Source: GCA-2746795 sp964643965
GTDB taxonomy: Bacteria; Chloroflexota; Anaerolineae; Promineifilales; Promineifilaceae
Direction of reading: 5' to 3'
Length of the DNA stretch: 62,287 nucleotides
Assembly (NCBI GenBank): GCA_964643965.1
Contig: CAZXVH010000017.1
Span: 1-62,287, forward strand
The translations under genes and the position numbers were made by a program. The notes below the pieces were generated by a model. The model was not told where the DNA came from. It did not search any database and saw only the letters and a program-made list of their open reading frames with translations. Positions 44,501 through 52,460 of the stretch are shown piece by piece (within the stretch, counting starts at the first letter, position 1; each line of letters begins with the position of its first letter).

Positions 44501-44990
44501 CAAGCCGATGGGCAACGGCCATCCCCTGGCGGCGGTGGTCACCACCCGCGCCATTGCCGATTCGTTTGCCAATGGCATGGAGTATTTCAATACCTTTGGC
44601 GGCAATCCGGTTTCTTGTGCGGTGGGAACGGCCGTTCTCGATGTCATAGAGCGGGAAGGGTTGCAGGCCAACGCCTGGCGGGTTGGCAACCGGCTGCTGG
44701 CTGGCCTGACCGCCCTCAAGGAGCGCCACCCCCTCATCGGCGACGTACGCGGCTTGGGGCTGTTTATGGGGGTTGAATTAGTGCGGGATCAGGAAACATT
44801 GGCGCCGGCCGCCTGGGAAGCCAGCTACATCGTGGAGCGCATGAAGGAACACGGCATTCTCATCTCGATTGATGGCCCGCTACACAACGTCCTCAAGCTC
44901 AAGCCGCCCCTCGTCTTTAACGCTGCCAACGCCGATTTTCTGGTGGAGACGTTGGATAAAGTGCTGGCTGAGGATGCGGCGCGGGTATAA
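41523..44990 (+). CDS. fusion: APH/hydroxylysine-kinase-like domain + M23-like domain + class III aminotransferase
   Basis: This is a three-part protein of at least 1155 residues. Part 1 (about 1-390) is a phosphotransferase with the Brenner motif HSDANDYN and IDFGD. Part 2 is an M23-like domain with YTLYGHLS and PPHLHFQ; the first zinc motif is altered (IHSFNDNN), so it may be inactive. Part 3 is a class III PLP enzyme (GSEANELALRLARAHTG, DEVQVGFGRVG, Lys in VTMGKPMGNGHP). Related fusions exist in bacteria; animal homologues of parts 1 and 3 act on 5-hydroxylysine and on phosphoethanolamine or phosphohydroxylysine. So phosphorylation then ammonio-phospholyase cleavage is a fair guess. Parts 1 and 2 are joined by a repeat linker containing an assembly gap. 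SD AAGGAG precedes ATG 41523. Confidence 0.85.
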   Translation: MLQRPEFSNQEAVQIAQDEFGIAGRVKTLPSERDQNFRLITDNGRSYVLKIASQTDSHDILDYQNQALTHLRQQPDLADHIPEVILSKKGEAIVSVPHSSGGSFNVRLLTYLPGIPLALVTPHSPDLLYDLGHFLGRTTVAFADFSHPAMHRHLHWNMALTSETIRKRIDAIQEPDQLALVEDVLKHFEHKVVPRLPELRQSVIHSDANDYNVLVTAGRKQPRRIAGLIDFGDMVYSATIFELAIAAAYAMLDKPDPLAAAAHMVAGYHAALPLTDLELDLLTTLISARLAASVTLSTYQQTLHPDDAYLVVSQQPAWALLGKLAAIPPTLARAVFRHACGLEPMVGETAVSRYLLSNQRTFSPILGSDWRRLKPRVFDASVGSLELGSPAEYGDLSAAAKRIEMRLKSVNAQVGIGRYNEPRLIYTADSFRTDSAEWRTIHIGLDLFASAETFTSTGSVNVSVEATTPATSPATTPATSPATSPATXXXXXXXXXXXXXXXXXXXXXXXXXXXXXXXXXXTSPATTPATSPATSPATSPATSPATTPATSPATSPATSTGSVTGEVPVAELVEVPVYAPLPGKIHSFNDNNLPLDYGPTLILEHKTDEGIPFYTLYGHLSRSSMANWTVGKPVAAGEQIATIGSMDENGGWPPHLHFQIILDMLGKEGDFIGVAPASQRAIWTSICPDPNLILGIPDGIFPEPLLSKQEILNRRHRHFGPNLSISYQEPLKMVRGWRQYLYDETGKPYLDVVNNVCHVGHSHPHVVKALSQQAAVLNTNTRYLHDNIVNYAERLLARFPKELEVCFFVCSGSEANELALRLARAHTGAEDLIVIDGAYHGNTAALIDISPYKHDGPGGKGAPPHIHKALMPDPYRGIYKGYDSGAAYAQHVAQIIENINRGERGEKTRDLSAASAISAVKEGLLAGIIVESVLGCGGQIVLPDGYLQAVFAQVRAAGGVCIADEVQVGFGRVGSHFWGFETQGVTPDIVTMGKPMGNGHPLAAVVTTRAIADSFANGMEYFNTFGGNPVSCAVGTAVLDVIEREGLQANAWRVGNRLLAGLTALKERHPLIGDVRGLGLFMGVELVRDQETLAPAAWEASYIVERMKEHGILISIDGPLHNVLKLKPPLVFNAANADFLVETLDKVLAEDAARV
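42909..43195 (+). repeat. 12-bp tandem repeat encoding a T-S/T-P-A linker, with 100-N gap inside
   Basis: CCGGCCACTTCT and CCGGCCACTACT units alternate on both sides of a gap at 42984-43083. They encode repeats of T-S-P-A and T-T-P-A. TTCGACAGGCTCAGTGA elements flank the array at about 42886 and 43196, and an inverted copy lies near 43232. The true copy number is unknown because the assembly broke here. Confidence 0.92.
42984..43083. other. assembly gap of 100 N
   Basis: A scaffolding placeholder within the tandem repeat; the repeat probably caused the break. Confidence 0.98.
44219..44287. repeat. in-frame repeat element inside the aminotransferase domain
   Basis: ACCGCGGAGAGCGCGGAGA on the left is largely complementary to TCTCTGCGG...CCGCGATCTCTGCGGTT on the right. 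This kind of CGCGGAG hairpin is normally an intergenic repeat. Here it encodes NRGERGEKTRDLSAASAISA between two conserved blocks. Confidence 0.6.
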
Positions 44991-45141
44991 ACAGAGGGTA
45001 ATAATTTTAATAGATTTGTGCTTCTCATGCATCAGTACTCATCTGCTATATTCTTTCTATGGCAACTCAATGTAAGATCATATTTGTTGCGCATCAACTT
45101 ATCGTGAAAGAATATTTAACCAGTTTTCGGAGGAACTTTAC

Positions 45142-46317
45142 ATGACAATGAAACAAGTAGTTCGTAGTATGTTTATTTTTGTATTGGTTGCCGTATTTAG
45201 TATCGTCCTTTCTGTCTCAGCCCAACAAAACGATAGTTCTGACAGGACATCAGAGTCTATTCCCACCCCAGTCCCATCAATATCCGAGGAAGCGACCGCA
45301 GATGATTTACAAGTTGTGGAAAAACGAGCAACACCTACAGAACGACGAGATAGCATAAGTTTATGGACGAGTGAGACCATAGACAATGCTCCAGCCATAG
45401 CCTTTCCAGAATATCCAGACACAGGCAGTGAGGCTTTGATCGAAACAATCATTGGCGAATTTGGCAGTACGGAAAGTGTGCAACCTGCTCTGACTGCCGA
45501 CAGTGATGCCGCCATACAATTTCCTGAAGGTTGGGCAGAATCGAACTTGGACGAGTCAGCTTTAGCTGTTACCGAACTGCAAGCGCCTACAGGAACATCA
45601 GCTACATATACAGGGTATGCGGTTAATTCTTTTACAGCGATGCACAAAGCTTTCCCCTTCAGGGCAATGGGGCGGTTAACATTCCGTACTTCGTCCACAA
45701 GCACGAGTTCTTGTACCGCCACAGTTATCTCCCCCCATGTTATTGTTACGGCGGCACATTGTGTTTATGATACCGGTAGCAACAGATTTTATAGTAATTT
45801 TGCCTTTACACCGGCTTGGCGCAATGGTAGCGGTCCATATGGCACATTTTATTATACCAATGCGCGTGTCCTATCAGGGTGGATAAATGCCAGCAGTGCA
45901 GTTCGGCGCTATGACGTAGCTGTCATTAAATTAGCCAACAACAGCTATGGCCGCTCAGTCAGCTATTATACTGGCTCTCTGGGTCGTTCATGGAATTATG
46001 GCTATACCCAAAACATCCATGCGTTTGGCTACCCCAGCAATCTTGGTTCAGGTAAATACACATATGCCTGTACAGCCGAAACATTCTCTGGCGGCACGGA
46101 CGTATTGGGCATGGGTTGTAACATGACGTATGGCAGCAGCGGTGGCCCCTGGCTGCGTGTTTATGCCCCATTTTCAGGATCGAGTTCAAGCAACAGCATC
46201 ACTGGTGTTGTCAGTGGCGGCACTCCGGGTACAAATACATTCTATGGACCTCGATTCAGCAGCAACAATATTGTGCCTTTGTGCAATCTTTCGGCTGGAT
46301 GGAGTTGTAGTAGTTAA
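45142..46317 (+). CDS. secreted trypsin-like (S1) serine protease
   Basis: This 391-residue exported protease has a signal peptide (about 1-27, ending VLSVSA-QQ), a pro-region of about 140 residues, and a catalytic domain with H206 (VTAAHC), D258 (RRYDVAVIKL) and S333 (GSSGGPW). The pattern resembles glutamyl-endopeptidase/V8-like enzymes. A strong SD (GGAGGAA) precedes the ATG. The gene is visibly richer in A and T than its neighbours and contains no copy of the iterated palindrome, so recent horizontal arrival is likely. A clear terminator follows. Confidence 0.88.
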   Translation: MTMKQVVRSMFIFVLVAVFSIVLSVSAQQNDSSDRTSESIPTPVPSISEEATADDLQVVEKRATPTERRDSISLWTSETIDNAPAIAFPEYPDTGSEALIETIIGEFGSTESVQPALTADSDAAIQFPEGWAESNLDESALAVTELQAPTGTSATYTGYAVNSFTAMHKAFPFRAMGRLTFRTSSTSTSSCTATVISPHVIVTAAHCVYDTGSNRFYSNFAFTPAWRNGSGPYGTFYYTNARVLSGWINASSAVRRYDVAVIKLANNSYGRSVSYYTGSLGRSWNYGYTQNIHAFGYPSNLGSGKYTYACTAETFSGGTDVLGMGCNMTYGSSGGPWLRVYAPFSGSSSSNSITGVVSGGTPGTNTFYGPRFSSNNIVPLCNLSAGWSCSS

Positions 46318-46350
46318 AAATAATATCTGCTAATATAAAGCTTATTCTTC

Positions 46351-46383
46351 AAGAGATACTCCAATCGAGTATCTCTTTTTATT
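46351..46383 (+). terminator. intrinsic terminator after the S1 protease
   Basis: A 10-bp perfect stem (AAGAGATACT with AGTATCTCTT) has a 7-nt loop CCAATCG, followed by a run of T. Confidence 0.93.
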
Positions 46384-46474
46384 TATAATTTTCGTGCAGG
46401 AGTGAAAACATAGCTTGCCAAAGTAATCCAAGAATTCAAGGCTTTCGGTCAAGGTAGCAACTTAGGTTATTCAC

Positions 46475-47575
46475 ATGTATCAACGAATCGTCATAAAACT
46501 GGGAACCAGCGTTCTCACCGGCGGCGCCTCCCGGCTCGACTGGCCCCATATGGTAGACATCGTGCGCCAATGCGCCCACCTTCATAAACAAGGCAAGGAA
46601 ATCATCATTTGCTCCTCCGGGGCCATTGCCGCCGGTAAACAGCGTATGAACTTCCCAAACCTGCCGCCCACGCTGGCCAGCAAACAACTGCTGGCGGCCG
46701 TGGGCCAAAGCTGGCTCATGTGGAATTGGGAGCGCTTTTTTGAGATTTACGGCATCCATGTGGGCCAAATGCTGCTCACCCGCGCCGATACGGAACATCG
46801 TCGCCGCTTCCTCAACGCCCGGGATGTGCTGCAAGCGTTGGTGGAACACCGCATCATCCCCATCATCAACGAAAACGACGCCGTGGCTACCGAGGAGATT
46901 CGCCTGGGCGACAATGACAATCTCTCCGCCCTGGCCGCTATTCTGGCGGAAGCCGATCTGCTGATTTTGCTCACCGACCAGCCAGGCTTGTTTACCGCCG
47001 ATCCGCGTACCAACCCCCAGGCGGCGCTCATCCCGGAAGTAGGTGACATCGACGAGACGCTGCGAGCCATAGCCGGCGGCACGGCCACCGGTCTGGGCAC
47101 GGGCGGCATGAACACCAAGCTGCAAGCCGCCGACGCCGCCCGCCGCGCTGGCGCCGATGTGGTGATTGCTGCTGGCGCTGTCCCAGACGTGATCCTGCGG
47201 GTGGTGGCTGGTGAATCTGTGGGCACACGCTTTCCGGCTCTGGCGACGCCGCTGGAAAACCGTAAACGGTGGATTTTTGCGGGACCTAAACCACCGGGCA
47301 GTGTGGTGATTGATGCCGGCGCGGTGGCGGCCTTGGTGAAAAACGGCCGTTCTCTCCTCCCCGCCGGCATTATCCAGGTCAACGGCCCCTTCGGTCGCGG
47401 CGACGCCATCAGCATCCATGACAGCCAGCAAAAAGAACTGGCCCGGGGTATTGTGCGTTATGCCAGCCAGGATTTAAACAAACTACAAGGCTGCCACTCC
47501 AAAGAGATCGAAACCCGCCTGGGCTATGCGTATGGGCCGGTGGCGGTGCATCGCAATGATTTGATACTGGTGTAG
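46475..47575 (+). CDS. proB: glutamate 5-kinase
   Basis: This 366-residue enzyme performs the first step of proline synthesis. The amino-acid kinase domain has VIKLGTSVLTGG, SSGAIAAGKQRM, INENDAVATEEIRLGDND and GTGGMNTKLQAADAA. A C-terminal PUA domain (about 275-360) follows, as in E. coli ProB. A weak SD precedes the ATG at 46475. proA follows after about 70 nt, separated by a GATAGA microsatellite. Confidence 0.95.
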   Translation: MYQRIVIKLGTSVLTGGASRLDWPHMVDIVRQCAHLHKQGKEIIICSSGAIAAGKQRMNFPNLPPTLASKQLLAAVGQSWLMWNWERFFEIYGIHVGQMLLTRADTEHRRRFLNARDVLQALVEHRIIPIINENDAVATEEIRLGDNDNLSALAAILAEADLLILLTDQPGLFTADPRTNPQAALIPEVGDIDETLRAIAGGTATGLGTGGMNTKLQAADAARRAGADVVIAAGAVPDVILRVVAGESVGTRFPALATPLENRKRWIFAGPKPPGSVVIDAGAVAALVKNGRSLLPAGIIQVNGPFGRGDAISIHDSQQKELARGIVRYASQDLNKLQGCHSKEIETRLGYAYGPVAVHRNDLILV

Positions 47576-47611
47576 AGAGTAGAGAGTAGAGATAGAGATA
47601 GAGGTAGAGAT
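47574..47611. repeat. GATAGA/AGAGTA microsatellite between proB and proA
   Basis: A purine-rich run of AGAGAGTAGAGA and GATAGA units starts at the proB stop codon. Confidence 0.65.
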
Positions 47612-47648
47612 TTAATCGATGACCCAATCTCCCGAAAAGGAAACCAAC

Positions 47649-48914
47649 ATGATCAACCTCCCCCACCTGGGCCAGGACGCCAAAAGCGCCAGCCGCATTC
47701 TGGCAACCCTCACCACTGACAGGAAAAATGAAGCACTGCTCGCCATTGCCGCTGAAATCGAGGCGCAGGCTGATACCATTCTAACCGCCAACGCCCTCGA
47801 CATCGCCGCCGCCCAAGCCAAAGGTCTCTCCGATTACCTGGTGGATCGCTTGCTGCTAAATGAAAGTCGAGTCGCTAATCTGGCCGCCGATACGCGCCAG
47901 GTGGCGGCGCTGCCTGACCCGGTGGGCAGCGAAATCGAAAGCCGGCTGCTGCCCAATGGCATGAGGCTCAGCCGCCGCCGCATCCCCATTGGCGTCATCG
48001 GCGTCATCTACGAAGCTCGACCCAATGTGACGATTGACATCGCTACCCTGGCGCTCAAAACAGGCAACGCCACCATTTTGCGCGGCGGCAAAGAGACGCT
48101 GCGCTCCAATTTAGCGCTGGTGGCTGTCATTCAAAATGCCCTGGAGAAAGTGGGGTTACCGAAAACGGCCGTTCAAACCATCGCCAATCCCGACCGCGCC
48201 CTCATCAGGGCGCTGCTCAAGCTCGACAAATACGTCGATATGATTATTCCGCGAGGGGGCGCCGCCCTCCATCGCCTGGCAGTGGAAGAAAGCACCATCC
48301 CTGTCATCACCGGCGGCATGGGGATCTGCCACATTTTTGTCGATGAGAGCGCGGCTTTAGAAACGGCCGTGGCCATCATCGAAAACAGCAAAGTACAGCG
48401 CCCCAGCGTGTGCAACGCCCTGGACACCCTGCTCGTGCATCCGGCCGTTGCCCCCACCTTGCTGCCCCGGCTGGCCGTCCGGCTGGCTCAAAGCGGCGTA
48501 GAACTCCGCGCCACCAGTGAAGCCTATGACATCCTGGTAAACAGCCACCATAACTGCCCCCTCAAACCCGCCGCCGAAACAGACTTTGACCAGGAATGGT
48601 TGAGCCTCATTTTAGGCGTCCATCTCGTCGCCGATGTCGAAGAAGCCATCGCCTTCATCCAGGCCCACACCACCGAACACACCGAAAGCATCCTCACCAA
48701 CAATTGGGCCAACGCCCATCGTTTTGTGGACGCCCTCAGCTCCTCGGCCGTCTTTGTCAACGCCTCCACCCGCTTCAACGATGGCGGCCAATTTGGTTTG
48801 GGCGCAGAAGTGGCCGTCAGCACCCAGAAGCTCCACGCCCGCGGCCCCATGGGTCTGGCGGAACTGACCACCTACAAATGGATTGGCTATGGCGACGGGC
48901 ATATCCGGCCGTAG
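47649..48914 (+). CDS. proA: gamma-glutamyl phosphate reductase
   Basis: This 421-residue NADPH-dependent enzyme makes glutamate semialdehyde from the ProB product. Conserved parts are IPIGVIGVIYEARPNVT, ALKTGNATILRGGKE, PRGGAALHRL and catalytic Cys in RPSVCNALDTLLVH, plus ASTRFNDGGQFGLGAEVA. A start at 47619 is possible, but ATG 47649 follows AAAAGG and fits the family N-terminus. With proB it forms the proline pathway except proC. Confidence 0.95.
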   Translation: MINLPHLGQDAKSASRILATLTTDRKNEALLAIAAEIEAQADTILTANALDIAAAQAKGLSDYLVDRLLLNESRVANLAADTRQVAALPDPVGSEIESRLLPNGMRLSRRRIPIGVIGVIYEARPNVTIDIATLALKTGNATILRGGKETLRSNLALVAVIQNALEKVGLPKTAVQTIANPDRALIRALLKLDKYVDMIIPRGGAALHRLAVEESTIPVITGGMGICHIFVDESAALETAVAIIENSKVQRPSVCNALDTLLVHPAVAPTLLPRLAVRLAQSGVELRATSEAYDILVNSHHNCPLKPAAETDFDQEWLSLILGVHLVADVEEAIAFIQAHTTEHTESILTNNWANAHRFVDALSSSAVFVNASTRFNDGGQFGLGAEVAVSTQKLHARGPMGLAELTTYKWIGYGDGHIRP

Positions 48915-48939
48915 TCTAAACAACCTGTAGGGCGATTTA

Positions 48940-48971
48940 GAAGTTCAACTTCTCTGAAGAAGTTGAACTTC
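48940..48971. terminator. 14-bp stem-loop after proA
   Basis: GAAGTTCAACTTCT (48940-48953) and AGAAGTTGAACTTC (48958-48971) pair perfectly around a CTGA loop. There is no T-run, so it may be a REP-like mRNA stabiliser as much as a terminator. Confidence 0.6.
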
Positions 48972-49090
48972 CTGGTGAACTTTGCCATTCCCCCGAATGC
49001 AGTTAAAATGTGCCCGCCCAACAGCAAAAATCACAACAATGGCGCAAGCCGCCACCGATAAACCCATTATTTCACCTGGAGAGAATACCT

Positions 49091-50641
49091 ATGAAAATAC
49101 CGAGCCTCATCCTCAAGCAGCTTTACACCTTTGGCAGCCTGGAAAACGTAAACGGCGGCGTCCAGTTCTCTGTGAAAAACCGGTTGAGCGACGCCATGCT
49201 CACCGGCTTAACCGGCGTCAAATTTGACGGCGATGTTGTTTCTCTGGAAACGGTGTCCATTTTGACGGGAGACGGCCGTAGTCTGAGCGTTGGTGAGATC
49301 ACAGAAGCTACGCCGCTCCATTTTCCCCTGCGTGAGACCCTCGTCATCCGCACCCAGGCCGACCGTTTAGCCGAAGGCATGCACAAGCTGGAAATTGCCT
49401 TCTCCACCACCCCTTTTGGCGATCTGAAACTAAAAGTAGAAGACAGTATCGTCGAAAACACATCGGAAATGGTGCGCATCCCCCGTGATAAAAACGACGA
49501 TTACGGGGAAGAAATCATTGGCGTCCGGCAGCAGTTTGTGGAAGGGTTTAGCGGACAGAAAGTTAACCACATTCGCCAGTATTCCTTTGATCCGCATAAT
49601 ACCCAGGGCAATGTGGAGCATTTTACGGGGGTGGTGCAAATCCCATTGGGCTTTGCCGGGCCGCTCACTGTCAACGGCGAACATGCTCAGGGCGATTTCC
49701 TCATCCCGCTGGCCACTACGGAAGGGACGCTGGTTGCTTCTTACAATCGGGGCATCAAGGCGCTGAACTTGAGCGGCGGCGTGACATGCAGCATCGTGGG
49801 CGATTCTATGCAGCGGGCGCCGGTGTTTTCTTTCAACGACGCTCGAGAAGCCCGCGAGTTCTCCAAATGGGTACAGGAGAATCTGGATAAGGTGCGGGAT
49901 GAAGCCGAAGCCACTTCCAGCGTGGCCAAGTTACAATATGTGGACACGTACCTGGCCAGCCGCTTTGCTTATTTACGCTTCAATTACAGCACTGGCGACG
50001 CCGCCGGGCAAAATATGGTGGGGCGGGCTACCTTTGCCGCTTGCAGCTGGATTTTAGATCATTATCCCAAACCGGGCGCTATCACCCATTTCTTCCTGGA
50101 ATCGAACTTCGCCACCGACAAAAAAGCATCGCAGATCAATATTATGCGCACGCGGGGTAAACGAGTCACGGCCGAATGTACGGTGAAGCGGGATGTGTTG
50201 ATCAACCATATGCGCGTTGAGCCGGAAAATTTGTCTTACCATTATGGCGTGGCCAATATCGGCGCCATTCTCTCCGGGGCCAATAACAACGGGCTGCATT
50301 CGGCCAATGCCATCACCGCCATCTTTATCGCCACCGGGCAGGATGTGGCAAATGTGGCTGAGTCTTCGGCCGGCATCCTGTATACGGAACTGACGGATGA
50401 AGGCGATCTGTACATGTCGATAACCATCCCCTCTTTGATCGTGGCCACGTATGGCGGTGGTGTGGGCCTGGCAACACAGAAGGAATGCCTGGATGTGTTA
50501 GGCTGTTATGGCAAGGGGAAGGTGTATAAATTTGCGGAGATTGTGGCCGGGGCGGTGTTGGCCGGCGAAATTTCTCTGGCGTCGGCCATTGCCTCATCGG
50601 ACTGGGTATCAAGCCATGAGAAATACGGCCGTAACCGGTAA
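49091..50641 (+). CDS. hydroxymethylglutaryl-CoA reductase with N-terminal extension
   Basis: This 516-residue enzyme makes mevalonate for isoprenoids. Catalytic Glu 211 (ATTEGTLVAS), Asp 303 (TGDAAGQNMVG), Lys in ATDKKASQIN (344-345) and HSANAITAIF are present. About 130 residues precede the catalytic domain (KIPSLILKQLYTFGSLENV onward) and have no membrane helix; this differs from eukaryotic HMGR, and its role is unknown to me. ATG 49091 follows the SD GGAGAG. It suggests a mevalonate route supplying UppS. Confidence 0.92.
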   Translation: MKIPSLILKQLYTFGSLENVNGGVQFSVKNRLSDAMLTGLTGVKFDGDVVSLETVSILTGDGRSLSVGEITEATPLHFPLRETLVIRTQADRLAEGMHKLEIAFSTTPFGDLKLKVEDSIVENTSEMVRIPRDKNDDYGEEIIGVRQQFVEGFSGQKVNHIRQYSFDPHNTQGNVEHFTGVVQIPLGFAGPLTVNGEHAQGDFLIPLATTEGTLVASYNRGIKALNLSGGVTCSIVGDSMQRAPVFSFNDAREAREFSKWVQENLDKVRDEAEATSSVAKLQYVDTYLASRFAYLRFNYSTGDAAGQNMVGRATFAACSWILDHYPKPGAITHFFLESNFATDKKASQINIMRTRGKRVTAECTVKRDVLINHMRVEPENLSYHYGVANIGAILSGANNNGLHSANAITAIFIATGQDVANVAESSAGILYTELTDEGDLYMSITIPSLIVATYGGGVGLATQKECLDVLGCYGKGKVYKFAEIVAGAVLAGEISLASAIASSDWVSSHEKYGRNR

Positions 50642-50655
50642 TTTTTAATAAGATG

Positions 50656-50692
50656 CGTGATGCGTGATGCGCAAAACCCTTCACGCATCACG
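50656..50692. terminator. 12-bp stem-loop between convergent genes
   Basis: CGTGATGCGTGA (50656-50667) and TCACGCATCACG (50681-50692) pair around a 13-nt loop, between HMGR and the phasin-like gene. Confidence 0.65.
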
Positions 50693-50714
50693 TTTCAGGC
50701 ATTAAAAATTTGTG

Positions 50715-50981
50715 TTACGCCTCTTTTTCGATTTTGACATGGCCGTTGGCCTGGGCGCGTTGGCGAATTTCCTGGCGGCGGACTGCCAGGGTTTTGTTGA
50801 GTTCCTGGCTGGTCTGCTCTCCCTGTTCCACCCACTGCTCAGAATGGGCGCTGACGTTTTCCACCACATCGCTGATATTTTCAACGACAACGGCCGTTAT
50901 GCCCAGCCCCACCAGAAATGTTTTGCGTACAGCGCCGCCAATGGTACGGCAAAGTAAACCAGTTTGCTTTTTTAGGGTCAT
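50715..50981 (-). CDS. phasin-like small coiled-coil protein
   Basis: This is an 88-residue protein. A hydrophobic N-terminal half (TGLLCRTIGGAVRKTFLVGLGITAVV, written here as two parts: TGLLCRTIGG and TFLVGLGITAVV) is followed by a charged helix with heptad spacing (EQGEQTSQELNKTLAVRRQE), like small PhaI/PhaF-type phasins that coat storage granules. The frame is open to 51275, but GGAGG just before ATG 50981 marks the start. No PHA genes lie nearby, so the granule link is only by likeness. Confidence 0.6.
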   Translation of the reverse strand: MTLKKQTGLLCRTIGGAVRKTFLVGLGITAVVVENISDVVENVSAHSEQWVEQGEQTSQELNKTLAVRRQEIRQRAQANGHVKIEKEA

Positions 50982-51171
50982 TGCTTCCTCCACAGAATAT
51001 AATGTCAATATAACGCGCTGCGTCACAAGTGTCAAGCATCTCGTTGCTGCCGGCTGCGCGTCACTTTGAATGAGGCGCCGAGTTTGTACGCCCACGTGCA
51101 AACGGGCATGTGGGCGTAGGGGCACAAAAAGCCGTGCCTTGCTCTGCGTCAATAAATATGAGGCAAACCCA

Positions 51172-51200
51172 TTGCTGCCCATACCGGCAGGTGTTACACT
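51172..51200 (+). promoter_or_regulatory. promoter for a probable leaderless rlmI mRNA
   Basis: TTGCTG (51172-51177), 17-nt spacer, TACACT (51195-51200). The ATG begins at 51207, so transcription should start at the start codon; there is no SD. Confidence 0.5.
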
Positions 51201-51206
51201 CCAGCT

Positions 51207-52415
51207 ATGATAGAAAGCATTGTGGGCAAACTCACGCTTAAACCAGGCCGGGAGAAACCGGTTCTCAACCGGCATCCCTGGGTGTTTTCAGGAGCGGTAC
51301 GCCAGCTTGAAGGGGCGCCAGCTCCGGGTGATCTGATTCAGGTGAGTGATAGCAACGGCCGTTTCCTGGCCATCGCTTATTACAACCCCCACTCCCAAAT
51401 CCGGGCGCGACTTCTTTCCTGGACGGATGAAGCCATTGACGAAGCTTTCTGGCGCAGGAAAATAGAGCAGGCGCTTGCAGGTCGGGCGCTGCTGGCGCTG
51501 GAACCGGCTACCAATGCTTACCGCCTCATCAATGCGGAAGCAGATGGATTGCCCGGCCTGATTGTAGACAAATACGGTGATTTCCTGGTGATGCAATGCC
51601 TGACCCTGGGTATGGATCGGCGCAAAGAAATAATAACGGCCGTTTTGCTTGACCGGCTCCACCCCCTGGGCATCCTGGAACGTTCTGACGCCAGCGTCCG
51701 CGCCAAAGAGGGCTTGCCGCCCAGCGTCGGCGTTTTGGGGGGCGAACCGCCACCTGAGACCGTAACTATCCAGGAAAACGGGTACAGGTTTGGCGTTAAT
51801 TTGCTCACCGGGCATAAAACTGGCTTTTACCTGGATCAACGGCAGAACCGGGCGCTGGTTTGCCGGCCGGCGTTTGTGCAAAACAAAGAGATTCTCAATA
51901 TGTTTGCCTATACCGGTGGCTTTGCCGTCTATGCGGCGGGGCAGCGGGCGGGTCGCATCATCAATGTAGATAGTTCGCGGGAAGCGCTGACACAGGCGGA
52001 ACTGAATATGGCGCTCAATGGCTGGGAACGGCCGTTAGATGAATACCTGCTGGGCGACGCCTTTGCCGTGTTAAGAGATTATCGAGAGAACGGCCGTTTA
52101 TTCGACCTCATCATCCTTGACCCACCCAAATTCGTCCACAGCAAACAAGATATTGACAAAGCGGCGCGGGGCTACAAAGACCTCAACTGGCTGGCGCTGC
52201 GCCTGCTTAAACCAGGCGGGCTGCTGGCAACTTTTTCCTGTTCCGGCCTGCTCAGCGCCGATCTTTTCCAAAAAATAATTTTTGGCGCAGCAGTCGACGC
52301 CGGCCGCACCGTGCAAATTCTCCACCACCTGCATCAGAGCGCCGACCACCCCACGCTGCTCACCTTCCCCGAATCCGCCTATTTGAAGGGATTACTGTGC
52401 CGGGTGGTGGCTTGA
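51207..52415 (+). CDS. rlmI: 23S rRNA cytosine-C5 methyltransferase, RlmI family
   Basis: This 402-residue enzyme has an N-terminal PUA domain (RHPWVFSGAVRQLEG), a middle EEHEE-like part (DGLPGLIVDKYGDFLVMQ, KTGFYLDQRQNR) and a Rossmann methyltransferase (ILNMFAYTGGFAVYA, VDSSREAL, IILDPPKFVHSK, TFSCSG with the catalytic Cys). This matches RlmI, which makes m5C1962 in 23S rRNA of E. coli. Transcription probably starts at the ATG. Three palindrome copies are in the gene. Confidence 0.9.
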   Translation: MIESIVGKLTLKPGREKPVLNRHPWVFSGAVRQLEGAPAPGDLIQVSDSNGRFLAIAYYNPHSQIRARLLSWTDEAIDEAFWRRKIEQALAGRALLALEPATNAYRLINAEADGLPGLIVDKYGDFLVMQCLTLGMDRRKEIITAVLLDRLHPLGILERSDASVRAKEGLPPSVGVLGGEPPPETVTIQENGYRFGVNLLTGHKTGFYLDQRQNRALVCRPAFVQNKEILNMFAYTGGFAVYAAGQRAGRIINVDSSREALTQAELNMALNGWERPLDEYLLGDAFAVLRDYRENGRLFDLIILDPPKFVHSKQDIDKAARGYKDLNWLALRLLKPGGLLATFSCSGLLSADLFQKIIFGAAVDAGRTVQILHHLHQSADHPTLLTFPESAYLKGLLCRVVA

Positions 52416-52460
52416 AATTAGAAGTAAGCTTGACCAATAACAAACCAGAAAGGAGAGAAA

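Noticed and set aside
46436..47431. Long minus-strand frame opposite proB
   Set aside because: It mirrors proB codons, is rich in His/Gly and has no start signal.
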